DNA of 64,000 nucleotides. Origin: Rhodococcus qingshengii JCM 15477. Its GTDB lineage: Bacteria > Actinomycetota > Actinomycetes > Mycobacteriales > Mycobacteriaceae. The stretch spans positions 6,133,001-6,197,000 of the forward strand of contig NZ_CP096563.1 of the NCBI RefSeq assembly GCF_023221595.1. Reading direction: 5' to 3'. Shown here piece by piece: positions 26,871-35,982 of this stretch (position 1 is its first letter; the number at the start of each line of letters is the position of its first letter). Both the position numbers and the translations under genes were made by a program. The notes below the pieces were generated by a model. That model saw only the letters and a program-made list of their open reading frames with translations, was not told the origin of the DNA and did no database searches.

Positions 26871-29485
26871 CCGAAAAGTCACGAGAAGCCTTGCAGGAAG
26901 CCCAGAATGTTGCGACCAGAATGGGCCACACCGAAGTCGACGGAGAGCACCTGCTGCTCGCATTGGTCGATCAGCAGGATGGGTTGGTGCCCCGACTGCT
27001 CGAACAGGCCGGCGCGAATGTCGAAGCACTTCGATCCGATCTGGATCGTGAACTGTCGCGTAGGCCGAAGGTCAGCGGCCCCGGCGCGACCCCCGGTCAG
27101 GTGATGATCACCCAGCGTCTGGCCAAGCTGCTCGATGCCGCAGAGCGGGAGGCGAAGAGACTCAAGGATTCCTACGTGTCGGTGGAGCATCTTGTGATGG
27201 CCCTCTCCGAGGAAGGATCGGCCAGCGCGGCCGGGCGGGTCCTCGCCAGTCACGGGGTCACACGGGACGCCTTCCTCACAGCGCTGACGAAGGTGCGCGG
27301 CAATCAGCGTGTCACGTCGGCAACCCCGGAGGGGGCGTACGAGGCATTGGAGAAGTACGGGCGCGACCTCGTCTCCGAGGGACGGGCAGGCAAACTCGAT
27401 CCGGTCATCGGCCGGGATGCCGAGATACGCAGGGTAACTCAGATCTTGAGCCGGAAAACGAAGAACAACCCGGTGCTGATCGGCGACCCCGGTGTAGGTA
27501 AGACTGCGATTGTCGAGGGTCTCGCCCAGCGGATCGTCCGCGGCGACGTGCCCGAGGGCCTACGCGACAAGACGATCTTCTCGCTCGACATGGGTTCTCT
27601 GGTGGCCGGTGCGAAGTACCGCGGCGAGTTCGAGGAGCGACTGCAGGCCGTGCTGTCCGAGGTGAAGGCTGCCGAGGGGCGCATCCTGTTGTTCGTCGAC
27701 GAGTTGCATACCGTGGTCGGAGCAGGCTCGGTCGGCGGCGAGGGGTCTCTCGATGCCGGCAACATGCTCAAACCGATGCTCGCACGCGGCGAACTGCACA
27801 TGATCGGTGCCACCACTCTCGACGAGTATCGCAAGCACATCGAATCCGATGCGGCACTGGAGCGTCGATTCCAGACCGTTCTCGTCGACGAGCCCAGTGC
27901 CGAGGATGCGATCTCGATTCTGCGCGGACTTCGAGAACGCCTCGAGGTGTTCCATGGCGTGAAAATTCAAGACGGTGCATTGGTGGCCGCCGTGACCCTC
28001 TCGCACCGGTACATCACCGACCGCTTCCTTCCGGACAAGGCGATCGATCTCGTAGACGAGGCATGCGCTCGGCTCCGCACCGAAATCGATTCGATGCCTG
28101 CCGAACTCGACGAGCTCACCCGGAAGGTGACCCGTCTGGAGATCGAAGAGGCCGCACTGTCCAAGGAAACGGACGCGGCCAGCAAAGCGCGCCTCGAAGA
28201 ATTGCGCAAGGAGCTGGCCGACCTGCGGGCCGAGGCAGACGCCCGGCACGCTCAATGGGAGGCGGAGCGGCAGGCGATCCGGCGGGTGCAAGAACTGCGA
28301 GGAGATTTGGAACGGTTGCGCGTCGAGGCCGAGGCCGCCGAACGCAACTACGACCTCAATCGGGCAGCCGAGTTGCGATACGGCGAGATCACCGAGCTCG
28401 AACGCCGGCTCGAGGCGGCGGAGGAGCAACTGGCCACCAGACAAGGCCGAAATCCGTTGCTGCGTGAAGTGGTCACCGAAGACGAGATCGCAGAGATCGT
28501 GGCCGCATGGACGGGTATCCCGGTCGCCCGGCTGCAAGAAGGTGAGCGGGAGAAGTTGTTGAAGCTCGACGAGATCCTGCACGAGCGGGTCGTCGGTCAG
28601 GACGAGGCGGTGCAACTGGTCGCGGACGCTGTGATCCGGGCGAGGTCCGGTATCCGTGATCCTCGTCGACCGATCGGTTCGTTCATTTTCCTGGGCCCGA
28701 CGGGCGTCGGAAAGACCGAGCTTGCAAAGACATTGGCCAGCGCCCTATTCGACAGTGAAGACAACATGGTGCGCCTCGATATGAGCGAGTACCAGGAACG
28801 GCACACGGTGAGTCGGCTCATCGGTGCACCTCCCGGATACGTCGGGTACGACGAAGGTGGCCAGCTCACCGAGGCGGTGCGGCGTAAGCCGTACTCCGTG
28901 GTGCTCTTCGACGAGATCGAGAAGGCCCACGCCGACGTCTTCAATACCCTGCTGCAGGTGCTCGACGACGGCCGGATCACCGATTCTCAAGGGAGGCAAG
29001 TCGATTTCCGGAACACGGTGATCATCATGACCTCCAACATCGGATCCCAGCATCTCCTCGACGGGGTCACAGCCGACGGCGAAATCAAGCCGGACGCCAG
29101 GGAACGGGTGATGGCGGAACTGCGCGGGCATTTCCGCCCCGAATTCCTCAACCGGGTCGACGACATCGTGCTGTTCTCCCCACTCACCCTGCCCCAGATC
29201 GAGTACATAGTGGAACTGCAACTCACCGACCTTCGAAAAAGGTTGTCGGAGAGACAGATACACCTGGAAATCACGCCGGAGGCACGCCGACTGATCGCCG
29301 AACACGGGTTCGACCCTGTCTACGGTGCGCGGCCGCTGCGCCGATACATCGCACACGAGGTCGAAACCAAGATCGGCCGTGCACTGTTGCGCGGCGAGAT
29401 CAAACCGGACGGCACCATCAGCGTCACGGTGGACGGCGGCGAGCTTGCCGTCGCGTATGCCGAACCCGCCTTCGCGGCGGCCTGA
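26852..29485 (+). CDS. clpB: ATP-dependent disaggregase ClpB
   Basis: This 877-residue Hsp100 has the N-domain double repeat (residues 1-150), AAA1 with Walker [14 protein letters not shown] near residue 210, the coiled-coil M-domain typical of ClpB (about 410-530), and AAA2 with [13 protein letters not shown] near 618. The C-terminal [13 protein letters not shown] is present. No ClpP-binding IGF loop is apparent, as expected for a disaggregase. It extracts proteins from aggregates together with DnaK. ATG 26852 follows AGGAGG at 26838-26843; the much longer frame upstream is an artefact of overlap with dnaJ and cbpM. Confidence 0.95.
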   Translation: MDTGSLTEKSREALQEAQNVATRMGHTEVDGEHLLLALVDQQDGLVPRLLEQAGANVEALRSDLDRELSRRPKVSGPGATPGQVMITQRLAKLLDAAEREAKRLKDSYVSVEHLVMALSEEGSASAAGRVLASHGVTRDAFLTALTKVRGNQRVTSATPEGAYEALEKYGRDLVSEGRAGKLDPVIGRDAEIRRVTQILSRKTKNNPVLIGDPGVGKTAIVEGLAQRIVRGDVPEGLRDKTIFSLDMGSLVAGAKYRGEFEERLQAVLSEVKAAEGRILLFVDELHTVVGAGSVGGEGSLDAGNMLKPMLARGELHMIGATTLDEYRKHIESDAALERRFQTVLVDEPSAEDAISILRGLRERLEVFHGVKIQDGALVAAVTLSHRYITDRFLPDKAIDLVDEACARLRTEIDSMPAELDELTRKVTRLEIEEAALSKETDAASKARLEELRKELADLRAEADARHAQWEAERQAIRRVQELRGDLERLRVEAEAAERNYDLNRAAELRYGEITELERRLEAAEEQLATRQGRNPLLREVVTEDEIAEIVAAWTGIPVARLQEGEREKLLKLDEILHERVVGQDEAVQLVADAVIRARSGIRDPRRPIGSFIFLGPTGVGKTELAKTLASALFDSEDNMVRLDMSEYQERHTVSRLIGAPPGYVGYDEGGQLTEAVRRKPYSVVLFDEIEKAHADVFNTLLQVLDDGRITDSQGRQVDFRNTVIIMTSNIGSQHLLDGVTADGEIKPDARERVMAELRGHFRPEFLNRVDDIVLFSPLTLPQIEYIVELQLTDLRKRLSERQIHLEITPEARRLIAEHGFDPVYGARPLRRYIAHEVETKIGRALLRGEIKPDGTISVTVDGGELAVAYAEPAFAAA

Positions 29486-29501
29486 GAAGAGGTAACTGGT
29501 C

Positions 29502-29954
29502 ATGGGATCCGAAAAGGTGAAGTGCCCGAACTGCGGCAAGACCAACAACATCCCGGCAGCAGGGGAAGGAAAACCTCGCTGCGGCAACTGCCACGAGCCG
29601 CTGCCCTGGATCGCCGCGGCGGGAGACGGTGACTTCGCGGAGATCGTCGAAAAATCCTCGGTGCCTGTGCTCGTGGATCTGTGGGCGACGTGGTGCGGCC
29701 CGTGTCGCATGGTCAGCCCCGCGCTCGAGCAGCTCGCCAGAGAACACGCCGGCCAGATCAAGCTGGTCAAGGTCGACGTCGATGCTGCACCCCGGACGGC
29801 TGAACGATTCACCGTCCGCGCCGTGCCGACTCTGCTGGTGATGGACCGGGGTGAGGTTCTCGCTCGCCAGTCGGGCGCAGCTCCGGTCCCCCAGCTGCGC
29901 ACGTGGCTCGATCAGGCGCTCTCGGAAAATGCCGGCGAGGAGGCGAAGCCATGA
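29502..29954 (+). CDS. Zinc-ribbon thioredoxin (Trx2/TrxC type)
   Basis: The 150-residue protein has an N-terminal zinc ribbon with two CxxC pairs (KVKCPNCGKTNN and RCGNCHEPLPW), then a thioredoxin fold with the active site WATWCGPCRMVSP near residue 64 and the cis-proline region VRAVPTLLVMDRG. Zinc-ribbon thioredoxins reduce disulfides under oxidative stress and some release zinc on oxidation. It is separated from clpB by 16 bases and overlaps the zinc-finger gene by four bases (ATGA), so it belongs to the same operon. Confidence 0.92.
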   Translation: MGSEKVKCPNCGKTNNIPAAGEGKPRCGNCHEPLPWIAAAGDGDFAEIVEKSSVPVLVDLWATWCGPCRMVSPALEQLAREHAGQIKLVKVDVDAAPRTAERFTVRAVPTLLVMDRGEVLARQSGAAPVPQLRTWLDQALSENAGEEAKP

Positions 29955-30217
29955 GTCCTGTCCATGCGGACCCACATGTAACCGCGATCCGGGCCGTGGT
30001 GCCCCGTACCCCGCAGGGCTGCGAGGAATGTCTTCGCCTCGGCACCCCGTGGGTGCATCTGAGGCTGTGCCTGACGTGCGGACACGTCGGTTGCTGCGAC
30101 TCTTCGCCGGGCAGGCACGCGAGTGCTCACGCTCACGCCATCGGGCATCCGATCGTCCAGTCGATGGAGCCCGGCGAGGATTGGCGGTGGTGTTATGTCG
30201 ACCAGAACTTCGTCTGA
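29951..30217 (+). CDS. UBP-type zinc finger domain protein
   Basis: The 88-residue protein is a stand-alone ZnF-UBP domain: GCEECLRLG, WVHLRLCLTCGHVGCCDSS, HASAHAHAIGHPIVQS and the aromatic WRWCYVDQNFV. In eukaryotic deubiquitinases and HDAC6 this domain binds a free C-terminal Gly-Gly of ubiquitin. Many actinobacteria carry free-standing versions of unknown function. The ATG at 29951 overlaps the thioredoxin stop, which decides the start. The 3' end overlaps the next reading frame by 23 bases. A role in sensing protein tails or zinc release from the thioredoxin can only be guessed. Confidence 0.88.
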   Translation: MSPVHADPHVTAIRAVVPRTPQGCEECLRLGTPWVHLRLCLTCGHVGCCDSSPGRHASAHAHAIGHPIVQSMEPGEDWRWCYVDQNFV

Positions 30218-31922
30218 GGGCGCCTCACCCATCGGGTACAGCCCGCCGGTCGACGACGAGACCCCGGACGAGGAGGGCGCCTTCCCGCGGCTGACGGACG
30301 ACCAGGTCGCAAAGCTCGAGGTCGGTGGCTCGCGTCGACCGGTTCACGCCGGCGAGGTGCTGATCCGAGAAGGCGCGCCTGACAACGATTTCGTCGTCGT
30401 CCTTTCCGGAAAGATCGCAGTCGTCGACGAAGGCGACGCGGATGGCGAGCGCCGGATACTGCGCGTGCACGGTCCTGGGCGTTTCCTGGGCGAGCTCGGA
30501 CTCCTGGAAGGTCAGGTGGCGTTCTTCACCGCCGAAGCGATCGAGGACGGCGAGATACTCGTCGTCCCGGCCGAGCAGGTATGCGAGCTGATTGCCCACG
30601 ATCCCGTGCTCAGCGATTTGATCCTGCGCGCCTACCTTGTGCGTCGGCACTTGCTGATCGGGCTCGGCTCCGGATTCCGGATAATCGGCTCCTGCTTCTC
30701 CCCGGATACGTTGCGACTTCGTGAGTTCGCGATGCGAAACCGTCTGCCCCACAAGTGGTTCGACTTGGAACAGGACGAACGAGTGGAGCAGCTGCTACGC
30801 AGCCTGAACGTCGCACCCGAGGACACACCCGTCGTGATCTGGCACGGCGAGAAGGTGCTGCGCAATCCGACGAATGCCGAACTCGCACGCGTCGTCGGGC
30901 TTCCTGTCCCGGCACCCGTCGCGGACGCAGCCAAGGACGTCTACAACCTCGTCGTCGTGGGTGCCGGACCGGCCGGCCTGGCCGCATCGGTGTACGGCGC
31001 CTCGGACGGGTTGAACACGGTGACGTTGGAGCGGATCGCTGCGGGCGGCCAAGCCAGTACCTCATCCCGGATCGAGAATTATCTGGGATTCCCCGCCGGG
31101 GTCTCCGGCTCCGAATTGGCCGAACGAGCCGTGCTCCAGGCCGGGAAGTTCGGCGCCCGCATCCTGGTGTCGGCAGAAGTGACCGGTTTGGGATCCGAGG
31201 CCGGGAACCATGTGCTCCGACTGGCGGACGGCGGGTCGGTGCACGCCCGGGCCGTTGTGCTCGCCGCCGGGGCGCGGTACCGCAAGTTGGCCGTTCAGGG
31301 GATCGAGGCGCTGGAAGGAACAAGCGTGTACTACGCCGCAACGCATCAGGAAGCACGGATATGCGGCACCGACCCGATAGCCATCGTCGGTGGCGGCAAC
31401 TCCGCCGGCCAGGCCGCCGTCTTCCTCGCCGAGCACGTCTCACAGGTGCACCTGCTCATCCGCGGCGATGACCTCGGGAAGAGCATGTCCCGATACCTGG
31501 TCGACCAGATCGAACACCATCCGCGGGTCACCGTGCACCGGCACACCGAGATTCGTGCGGTCCACGGCGAGAAATACCTCGAAGCAATTGCAGTCGAGGA
31601 CAATCGCACCGGCGACCAGGACACGATTCGCGTGCGCGCCCTGTTCGTCTTCATCGGGGCGGTACCGCACACCGGGTGGCTTGCCGACGCGATCGCACTC
31701 GACGACCACGGCTTCGTCCTCACCGGTGTGGACGCGATCCACGCACGAGCGGACGGCAGCCTGCCAATCAACGGCGGCCTGTCCAGGACGCTCGAAACCA
31801 GCCTGCCCGGCCTGTTCGCGGCGGGCGACATCCGCCGCGGTTCGGTGAAACGAGTCGCATCCGCCGTCGGTGAAGGAGCGATGGCCGTACGCCAAATCCA
31901 TGAATACTTCGAAAGGAGCTGA
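30195..31922 (+). CDS. cNMP-binding / thioredoxin-like / FAD-dependent reductase fusion (thioredoxin reductase-like)
   Basis: The 575-residue protein has three parts. Residues about 30-150 form a cyclic-nucleotide-binding domain (PGRFLGELGLLEGQVAFF). About 160-245 form a thioredoxin-like module without CxxC. About 250-575 form a thioredoxin-reductase-like flavoprotein with FAD motif VVGAGPAGLAASVYGA and NADPH motif IVGGGNSAGQAAVFLAE. The redox CxxC (CATC in TrxR) is replaced by AATH (VYYAATHQEA), so classical thioredoxin reduction is impossible; ferredoxin-NADP reductase-like or sensor activity is likelier. ATG 30195 is chosen because the cNMP domain starts soon after; it overlaps the zinc-finger gene. 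It stops four bases before the DUF1931 start codon. Confidence 0.85.
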   Translation: MSTRTSSEGASPIGYSPPVDDETPDEEGAFPRLTDDQVAKLEVGGSRRPVHAGEVLIREGAPDNDFVVVLSGKIAVVDEGDADGERRILRVHGPGRFLGELGLLEGQVAFFTAEAIEDGEILVVPAEQVCELIAHDPVLSDLILRAYLVRRHLLIGLGSGFRIIGSCFSPDTLRLREFAMRNRLPHKWFDLEQDERVEQLLRSLNVAPEDTPVVIWHGEKVLRNPTNAELARVVGLPVPAPVADAAKDVYNLVVVGAGPAGLAASVYGASDGLNTVTLERIAAGGQASTSSRIENYLGFPAGVSGSELAERAVLQAGKFGARILVSAEVTGLGSEAGNHVLRLADGGSVHARAVVLAAGARYRKLAVQGIEALEGTSVYYAATHQEARICGTDPIAIVGGGNSAGQAAVFLAEHVSQVHLLIRGDDLGKSMSRYLVDQIEHHPRVTVHRHTEIRAVHGEKYLEAIAVEDNRTGDQDTIRVRALFVFIGAVPHTGWLADAIALDDHGFVLTGVDAIHARADGSLPINGGLSRTLETSLPGLFAAGDIRRGSVKRVASAVGEGAMAVRQIHEYFERS

Positions 31923-31926
31923 CGAC

Positions 31927-32376
31927 ATGCCAGTAATGGGCACCGTGAAATTCCAGCGGTTCTTCAGGGCAGCGGCCGGACTGCAGGTCGACCGGAACGA
32001 TCTCAAGCGCTATACCGATTTCATCGACGACAAGATCTACGACGTGATCCTGATCGGGAAAGCCTCCGCGAAAGCAAACTTGCGCGACGTGATCGAACCG
32101 TGGGACCTGCCGATCACCAAGGGATTACAGGAGAGCATCCACCGGTTCGAAAAACTCGACGAGGAGATCGAACTTCAACCGCTGCTCGATCAGCTCACGG
32201 CCCGCCCGCCCTTGGACGTGGCCCTCTCAGAGGAGACAGAGCAACGACTGCCGCTGATCGCAGGAGGGTTGAGCGTAGCGCTGGCGCAAACCTTCGCCAC
32301 GGTCGAACCGGACCGCAAGAACCCCGGCACAGCCCAATGGACAGTCGCCTTCGACATCTTCCACCTACTTCTGTGA
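31927..32376 (+). CDS. DUF1931 family protein (histone-fold)
   Basis: The 149-residue protein shows the DUF1931 pattern: KFQRFFRAAAGLQVDRNDL, the helix with AKANLRDVIEPWDLPITKGL, ELQPLLDQLTARPPLDVALS and the C-terminal TAQWTVAFDIFHLLL. This family has two histone-fold motifs per chain, resembling archaeal histone doublets. DNA binding is plausible but not established for actinobacterial members. AAAGGAG at 31911-31917 precedes ATG 31927. It is the last gene of the chaperone-redox operon; 1.25 kb without genes follows. Confidence 0.85.
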   Translation: MPVMGTVKFQRFFRAAAGLQVDRNDLKRYTDFIDDKIYDVILIGKASAKANLRDVIEPWDLPITKGLQESIHRFEKLDEEIELQPLLDQLTARPPLDVALSEETEQRLPLIAGGLSVALAQTFATVEPDRKNPGTAQWTVAFDIFHLLL

Positions 32377-33511
32377 TTACCACCCGTCCCGGCTGACAGC
32401 GCGTCTGAGTTCGAATATGCCGTCCGGCTGCGAAAATACCGGTGCGATTCAGAACTGCCTGTCAGTTGGCGTCGACGACGGAGGATTTCCGGCGAGAGGT
32501 GCGGTTTCCGCGCTCGATCCTCGAGCAGCGAGAACTCCAGTGAGGGACTCGATTACAGCCCTCAGATCTTCTGCCGTGAGCGAGTTCGGCTTACACGCCG
32601 AACCTCTGACACCGGTAGTCCGCGTGACCAGGCGGCGAGCAGAACTTGTCGATCGCCGATCGCTCCTTCGGCTCATCTGAGAACCTTTCGTCTTCACTTT
32701 CTCGATCCCCGCATCGGGCGGGCCCTGAGCACTTCTGGGCGCGCACAGCTCAAGGCCCGGCAAGGAGACCAGTGAGGGTGATATGGCCTTGCCTTGACGA
32801 ACACCCGCCCGATTGTTTGCCCCCTCGAACGGAACGGGTGCCCCCGACCCGACGAAGGTTATTGCGCACTGCTTGTAGACGACAGGGTCGAAAGTCCCAG
32901 TTCCATTGTGATGAGCAAGCTTTGACGGTAGCCGAAGTGTTCTCCCTTACAGCCGGTTCGGTGTGTGCACGAACACCGACATCGTTCGCAGCGACTCCGA
33001 CGAACGAGCACCCGCGATGTTCGATGCCCGATCCACCCGGAAACATCGGGAAAAGACCTATTTTGCAAAAGCATTCGGAACAGACGTCTGCAAACCAAAT
33101 ACCAGGCACGGGTCACCTTTCCAGGCACCGCGGCTACTGCGCCGCTAGCGTGACGACCAAGATGTTCACCTTGCCATGCAAACGGCCATGTCACTTCTTG
33201 GCATCGAAGGCGACTGAACATGATTTATACCGATCGCACTGTTTATGGTTGAAGATGTGCGGACGACATGAACGTCGACTTCGCACGGATAGTGGGTCAT
33301 CGGTGTTGTGTGCTCAATGCCGACGTCGGTCATACGCCCCGACTCGCACACGCAGAGTCGGGGCTCCGGCGGATCCGTTGCCGCACCGCCGCTACTGACG
33401 AAGTGCCGTACCGCGCCGCCCGCTTCGAATCGAGGCCGAAGGCGGCCACCGCTTTTGTCGGGACCAGGCAAAGCAGCGATCTTCAGGGACCGGAACACTT
33501 CCCCAAAGCTT
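32377..33511. other. Gene-free region before Hsp20
   Basis: I found no intact gene, no transposase fragment and no clear hairpin in these 1.1 kb. The CIRCE element at 33512-33538 closes the interval. Confidence 0.4.
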
Positions 33512-33538
33512 CTGGCACTCTCGGTTGCAGAGTGCTAA
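33512..33538 (+). promoter_or_regulatory. CIRCE element (HrcA operator)
   Basis: CTGGCACTC, nine bases, GAGTGCTAA. The right arm matches the CIRCE consensus GAGTGCTAA perfectly and the left arm matches 7 of 9 (consensus TTAGCACTC). It lies about 92 bases upstream of the Hsp20 start, so HrcA repression of hsp20 is likely. Confidence 0.88.
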
Positions 33539-33630
33539 TTCGTGTGGTTATCATGTTCTCGCACAGTAAGTTCGGTCAACCGCCACAGTGGCGGTGACTT
33601 TTCTTTTCACGACATGGGAGGTGTGTTGCT

Positions 33631-34092
33631 GTGCTTCGTTTCGATCCTTTCACCGACATCGACGCGATCACCAAGTCCGTACTCGCCGCGGGAACCGGCA
33701 ACGGACGCAGTCCACGGTTCATGCCGATGGACCTCTACAAGGTCGAGGACCAGTACGTCCTGCACGCCGATCTTCCCGGCGTCGACCCAGGATCAGTGGA
33801 CGTCCGCATCGACGGCTCGACTCTGACGTTGACCGCGCACCGCACCGCCCTCTCCGAAGAGGGTGTGAGCTGGCTGGCGAGTGAGCGTTTCGCTGGAACA
33901 TACAAACGGCAGCTGTCCATCAGCGACGACATCGACGCCGAACAGATCGAGGCCTCGTACGACAACGGCGTGTTGACGGTGACGTTGCCGATCGCAGAGA
34001 AGGCGAAACCGCGGAGGATCGAGGTCTCCTCCGGACCACCCTCCCGAACCGATAACGCCGGATCGACAACACAGGTGCAGATCGAAGCCTGA
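33631..34092 (+). CDS. Small heat shock protein Hsp20 (alpha-crystallin)
   Basis: The 153-residue protein begins MLRFDPFTDIDAITKSV and has an alpha-crystallin domain from FMPMDLYKVEDQYVLHADLP through the DNGVLTVTLPIAEKAKPRRI strand, with a C-terminal I-x-V motif (RRIEV). It is a holding chaperone that keeps unfolded clients soluble for DnaK and ClpB. GTG 33631 follows GGGAGGTG. Placed 1.25 kb behind the dnaK-clpB operon, it has its own CIRCE-controlled promoter. Confidence 0.93.
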   Translation: MLRFDPFTDIDAITKSVLAAGTGNGRSPRFMPMDLYKVEDQYVLHADLPGVDPGSVDVRIDGSTLTLTAHRTALSEEGVSWLASERFAGTYKRQLSISDDIDAEQIEASYDNGVLTVTLPIAEKAKPRRIEVSSGPPSRTDNAGSTTQVQIEA

Positions 34093-34255
34093 TCCGCCTG
34101 GCCCGAACACCGCTTGATTGTGGGGTGACTCCCGAGGACACGCGATGGGTTCTCGGGCCTCACCCACCATCGCTTCGATCTCCCACTGCACACCCGTGGC
34201 GCACACCGGTACATCCACCACACGAAAGAATCAGCGCGAGAACCCTTTAGCTGCC

Positions 34256-34606
34256 ATGACTGCATCCACCATCCCCCCGCACGAACAATCCGACAACACC
34301 GACAACACCGAATCCCGCGCGCACACTCCACCCGATTGGTGGGATCACAACCGCCCGATCACCAGCGACGAATACAGCGACATGGCGCTGATGCTCGGTG
34401 CACTCTCGATACTGACGTTCTGGATGTTCGGCCTCGGCATCCTCCTCGGTGCCGCCGCCATCGGAACCGCCCTGGCAGCGCGCCGACCCGACACCCCCGG
34501 ACGCGATCTGGGCGACAACACCGCCGGCGTGGTCGGGATCCTCACCGGCATTGCCGGAATCGCCTTCGGCGCCGTCTTCCTCACTGCAGCACTACCCCAC
34601 CTGTAG
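34256..34606 (+). CDS. DUF4190-like small membrane protein
   Basis: The 116-residue protein has a hydrophilic N-terminal 45 residues and two membrane segments: LMLGALSILTFWMFGLGILLG and TAGVVGILTGIAGIAFGAVF. The first is followed by the small-residue-rich AAAIGTALAARR typical of DUF4190 proteins. Function is unknown. ATG 34256 is chosen as the only start giving a compact protein; no strong ribosome-binding site is seen. It follows hsp20 by about 160 bases and could be a separate unit. Confidence 0.6.
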   Translation: MTASTIPPHEQSDNTDNTESRAHTPPDWWDHNRPITSDEYSDMALMLGALSILTFWMFGLGILLGAAAIGTALAARRPDTPGRDLGDNTAGVVGILTGIAGIAFGAVFLTAALPHL

Positions 34607-34898
34607 AAAAACCGAATTTTGCACTAGTGGAATCGAATTGGTGCTTGTAGCAGGATCTCACAAGATCTGAAATCCGTCCCACCTTCAGGCGATGGCGGCA
34701 GTGTAGATTCCGGATCTATTAGTCAGATCAACCTGCGGCATTCGAAAAATTCCGCGACAGTTGTCGCTGAAATTCCGGGCAAAGATGACCTTTTTCGACA
34801 GCTGAGAACTATTCAACAGCAGTCGGTCAACACTGCCCCTCCTCCCCGGACTCGACGTGATGAAACCGTTAGCGACGGAGCCACGAACGAGGCACGGA
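34607..34898. other. Intergenic, nothing recognised
   Basis: AT-richer than its surroundings. No gene, repeat or hairpin of note. Confidence 0.3.
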
Positions 34899-35024
34899 AT
34901 GTCAGGGTTTCTGTACGCCGCAGTTCGGCCGGGGCAACTCATCACCACTAATCAGCCCGTCACCATCCTCGTGCGAGGGGAGAACGGAACCTTCGTCCCG
35001 TACACGCTCCAAGGCGGGCCCTGA
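34899..35024 (+). CDS. Candidate small protein, 41 residues
   Basis: From ATG 34899 a 41-codon frame reads MSGFLYAAVRPGQLITTNQP, then VTILVRGENGTFVPYTLQGG, ending at TGA 35024. GAGG at 34889-34892 gives six-base spacing. The composition alternates hydrophobic and polar residues like a small beta protein. I know of no family for it, and a chance frame cannot be excluded. Confidence 0.3.
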   Translation: MSGFLYAAVRPGQLITTNQPVTILVRGENGTFVPYTLQGGP

Positions 35025-35120
35025 GAACAACTCCGCGGAACCAACGTGCGACCACAGATCGCACCACCCCGCCGACAATATCAACCGCATCGTTGCTCGC
35101 TTCTGGCACGATGGCCAGCC

Positions 35121-35603
35121 ATGACCTCTACCCGGGACATGCGTTCGCTCGGCTCGGAATTCCTGCTGCTTATCACACTTCTCGTACTGCTCGGATCCTC
35201 CATCGTGGGGCCGATCCAAGCACTCCACGAGCCTGTCGCTGTCACCGTTCGCCTCGTCAGCGATGCGGCGTACCCGTGCGGAAGTGTCGCCGAGCCCGAC
35301 TTCACACACGCCCGTTGGGCGGATGAGGACAGCACCTATGGTCCGCGGCGCGTTCCTCCGCTTGAACCCTTGTGTCAGCGGGCGCTCGATGAAACGACGA
35401 GCCACGTCCTCGCGCTCAGTGTGGTCCCCGTCCTCACCGGCGTCGCCATCATCGTGAGCATTGTCCGGATGGTGCTGGCATTCGCACGAAGGAGCGGTGC
35501 CTGGGATGAATGGAAGCTGTTGCCACCGATGACGAATGCTGTCGCCATCGCTGTGGGCTTCGCCGCACTAATCGTGGTCCTTGTAACGCGTCCGCTCCAG
35601 TGA
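35121..35603 (+). CDS. Hypothetical membrane protein, three predicted TM segments
   Basis: The 160-residue protein has membrane segments EFLLLITLLVLLGSSIVGPI, VLALSVVPVLTGVAIIVSIV and MTNAVAIAVGFAALIVVLVT. A likely extracytoplasmic loop between the first two contains two cysteines (YPCGSV and PLCQRAL) that could form a disulfide. ATG 35121 is chosen because the hydrophobic region starts soon after. No family is recognised. It converges with the next gene. Confidence 0.6.
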   Translation: MTSTRDMRSLGSEFLLLITLLVLLGSSIVGPIQALHEPVAVTVRLVSDAAYPCGSVAEPDFTHARWADEDSTYGPRRVPPLEPLCQRALDETTSHVLALSVVPVLTGVAIIVSIVRMVLAFARRSGAWDEWKLLPPMTNAVAIAVGFAALIVVLVTRPLQ

Positions 35604-35670
35604 CGGACGACGGCAGGTCGGCGGCTCAGGGGCCTCCCTGCAGCGAGTAGCCGTAGTACTCGCCATCTCG

Positions 35671-35982
35671 CTAAGGCAGATAAATGACGGTGCTGGTCTC
35701 GCAGCCGGTGTATCCGATGACCGGATAGCCGAAGGGCATCATCGTGTTGATCTCCGACTGCCGATCCGGTTCCGGAACTTCGTCCAGCGGGGGGAAGAGG
35801 TTGCGCTGGTAGTCGCGCCCGTGCATTCTCATCCGCTCGGGTGTATGCAGTGGCCAGGTCACCGAATGATACTTGGACGCGAACCACAGATAGGCCACAC
35901 CGATCGAGGCCACCAGAACGACGACCACGATCATGACGACCCGCTTCAGAGGATCTGCCCAGTACAGTTCCGCCGCGTCCAC
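35671..35982 (-). CDS. Hypothetical single-pass membrane protein
   Basis: The 103-residue protein has one N-terminal membrane helix (VVMIVVVVLVASIGVAYLWF), then a polar domain with a proline-rich segment and the C-terminal PFGYPVIGYTGCETSTVIYL. Topology suggests an extracytoplasmic C-terminus. No family is recognised. It converges with the gene at 35121-35603. Confidence 0.6.
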   Translation of the reverse strand: MDAAELYWADPLKRVVMIVVVVLVASIGVAYLWFASKYHSVTWPLHTPERMRMHGRDYQRNLFPPLDEVPEPDRQSEINTMMPFGYPVIGYTGCETSTVIYLP

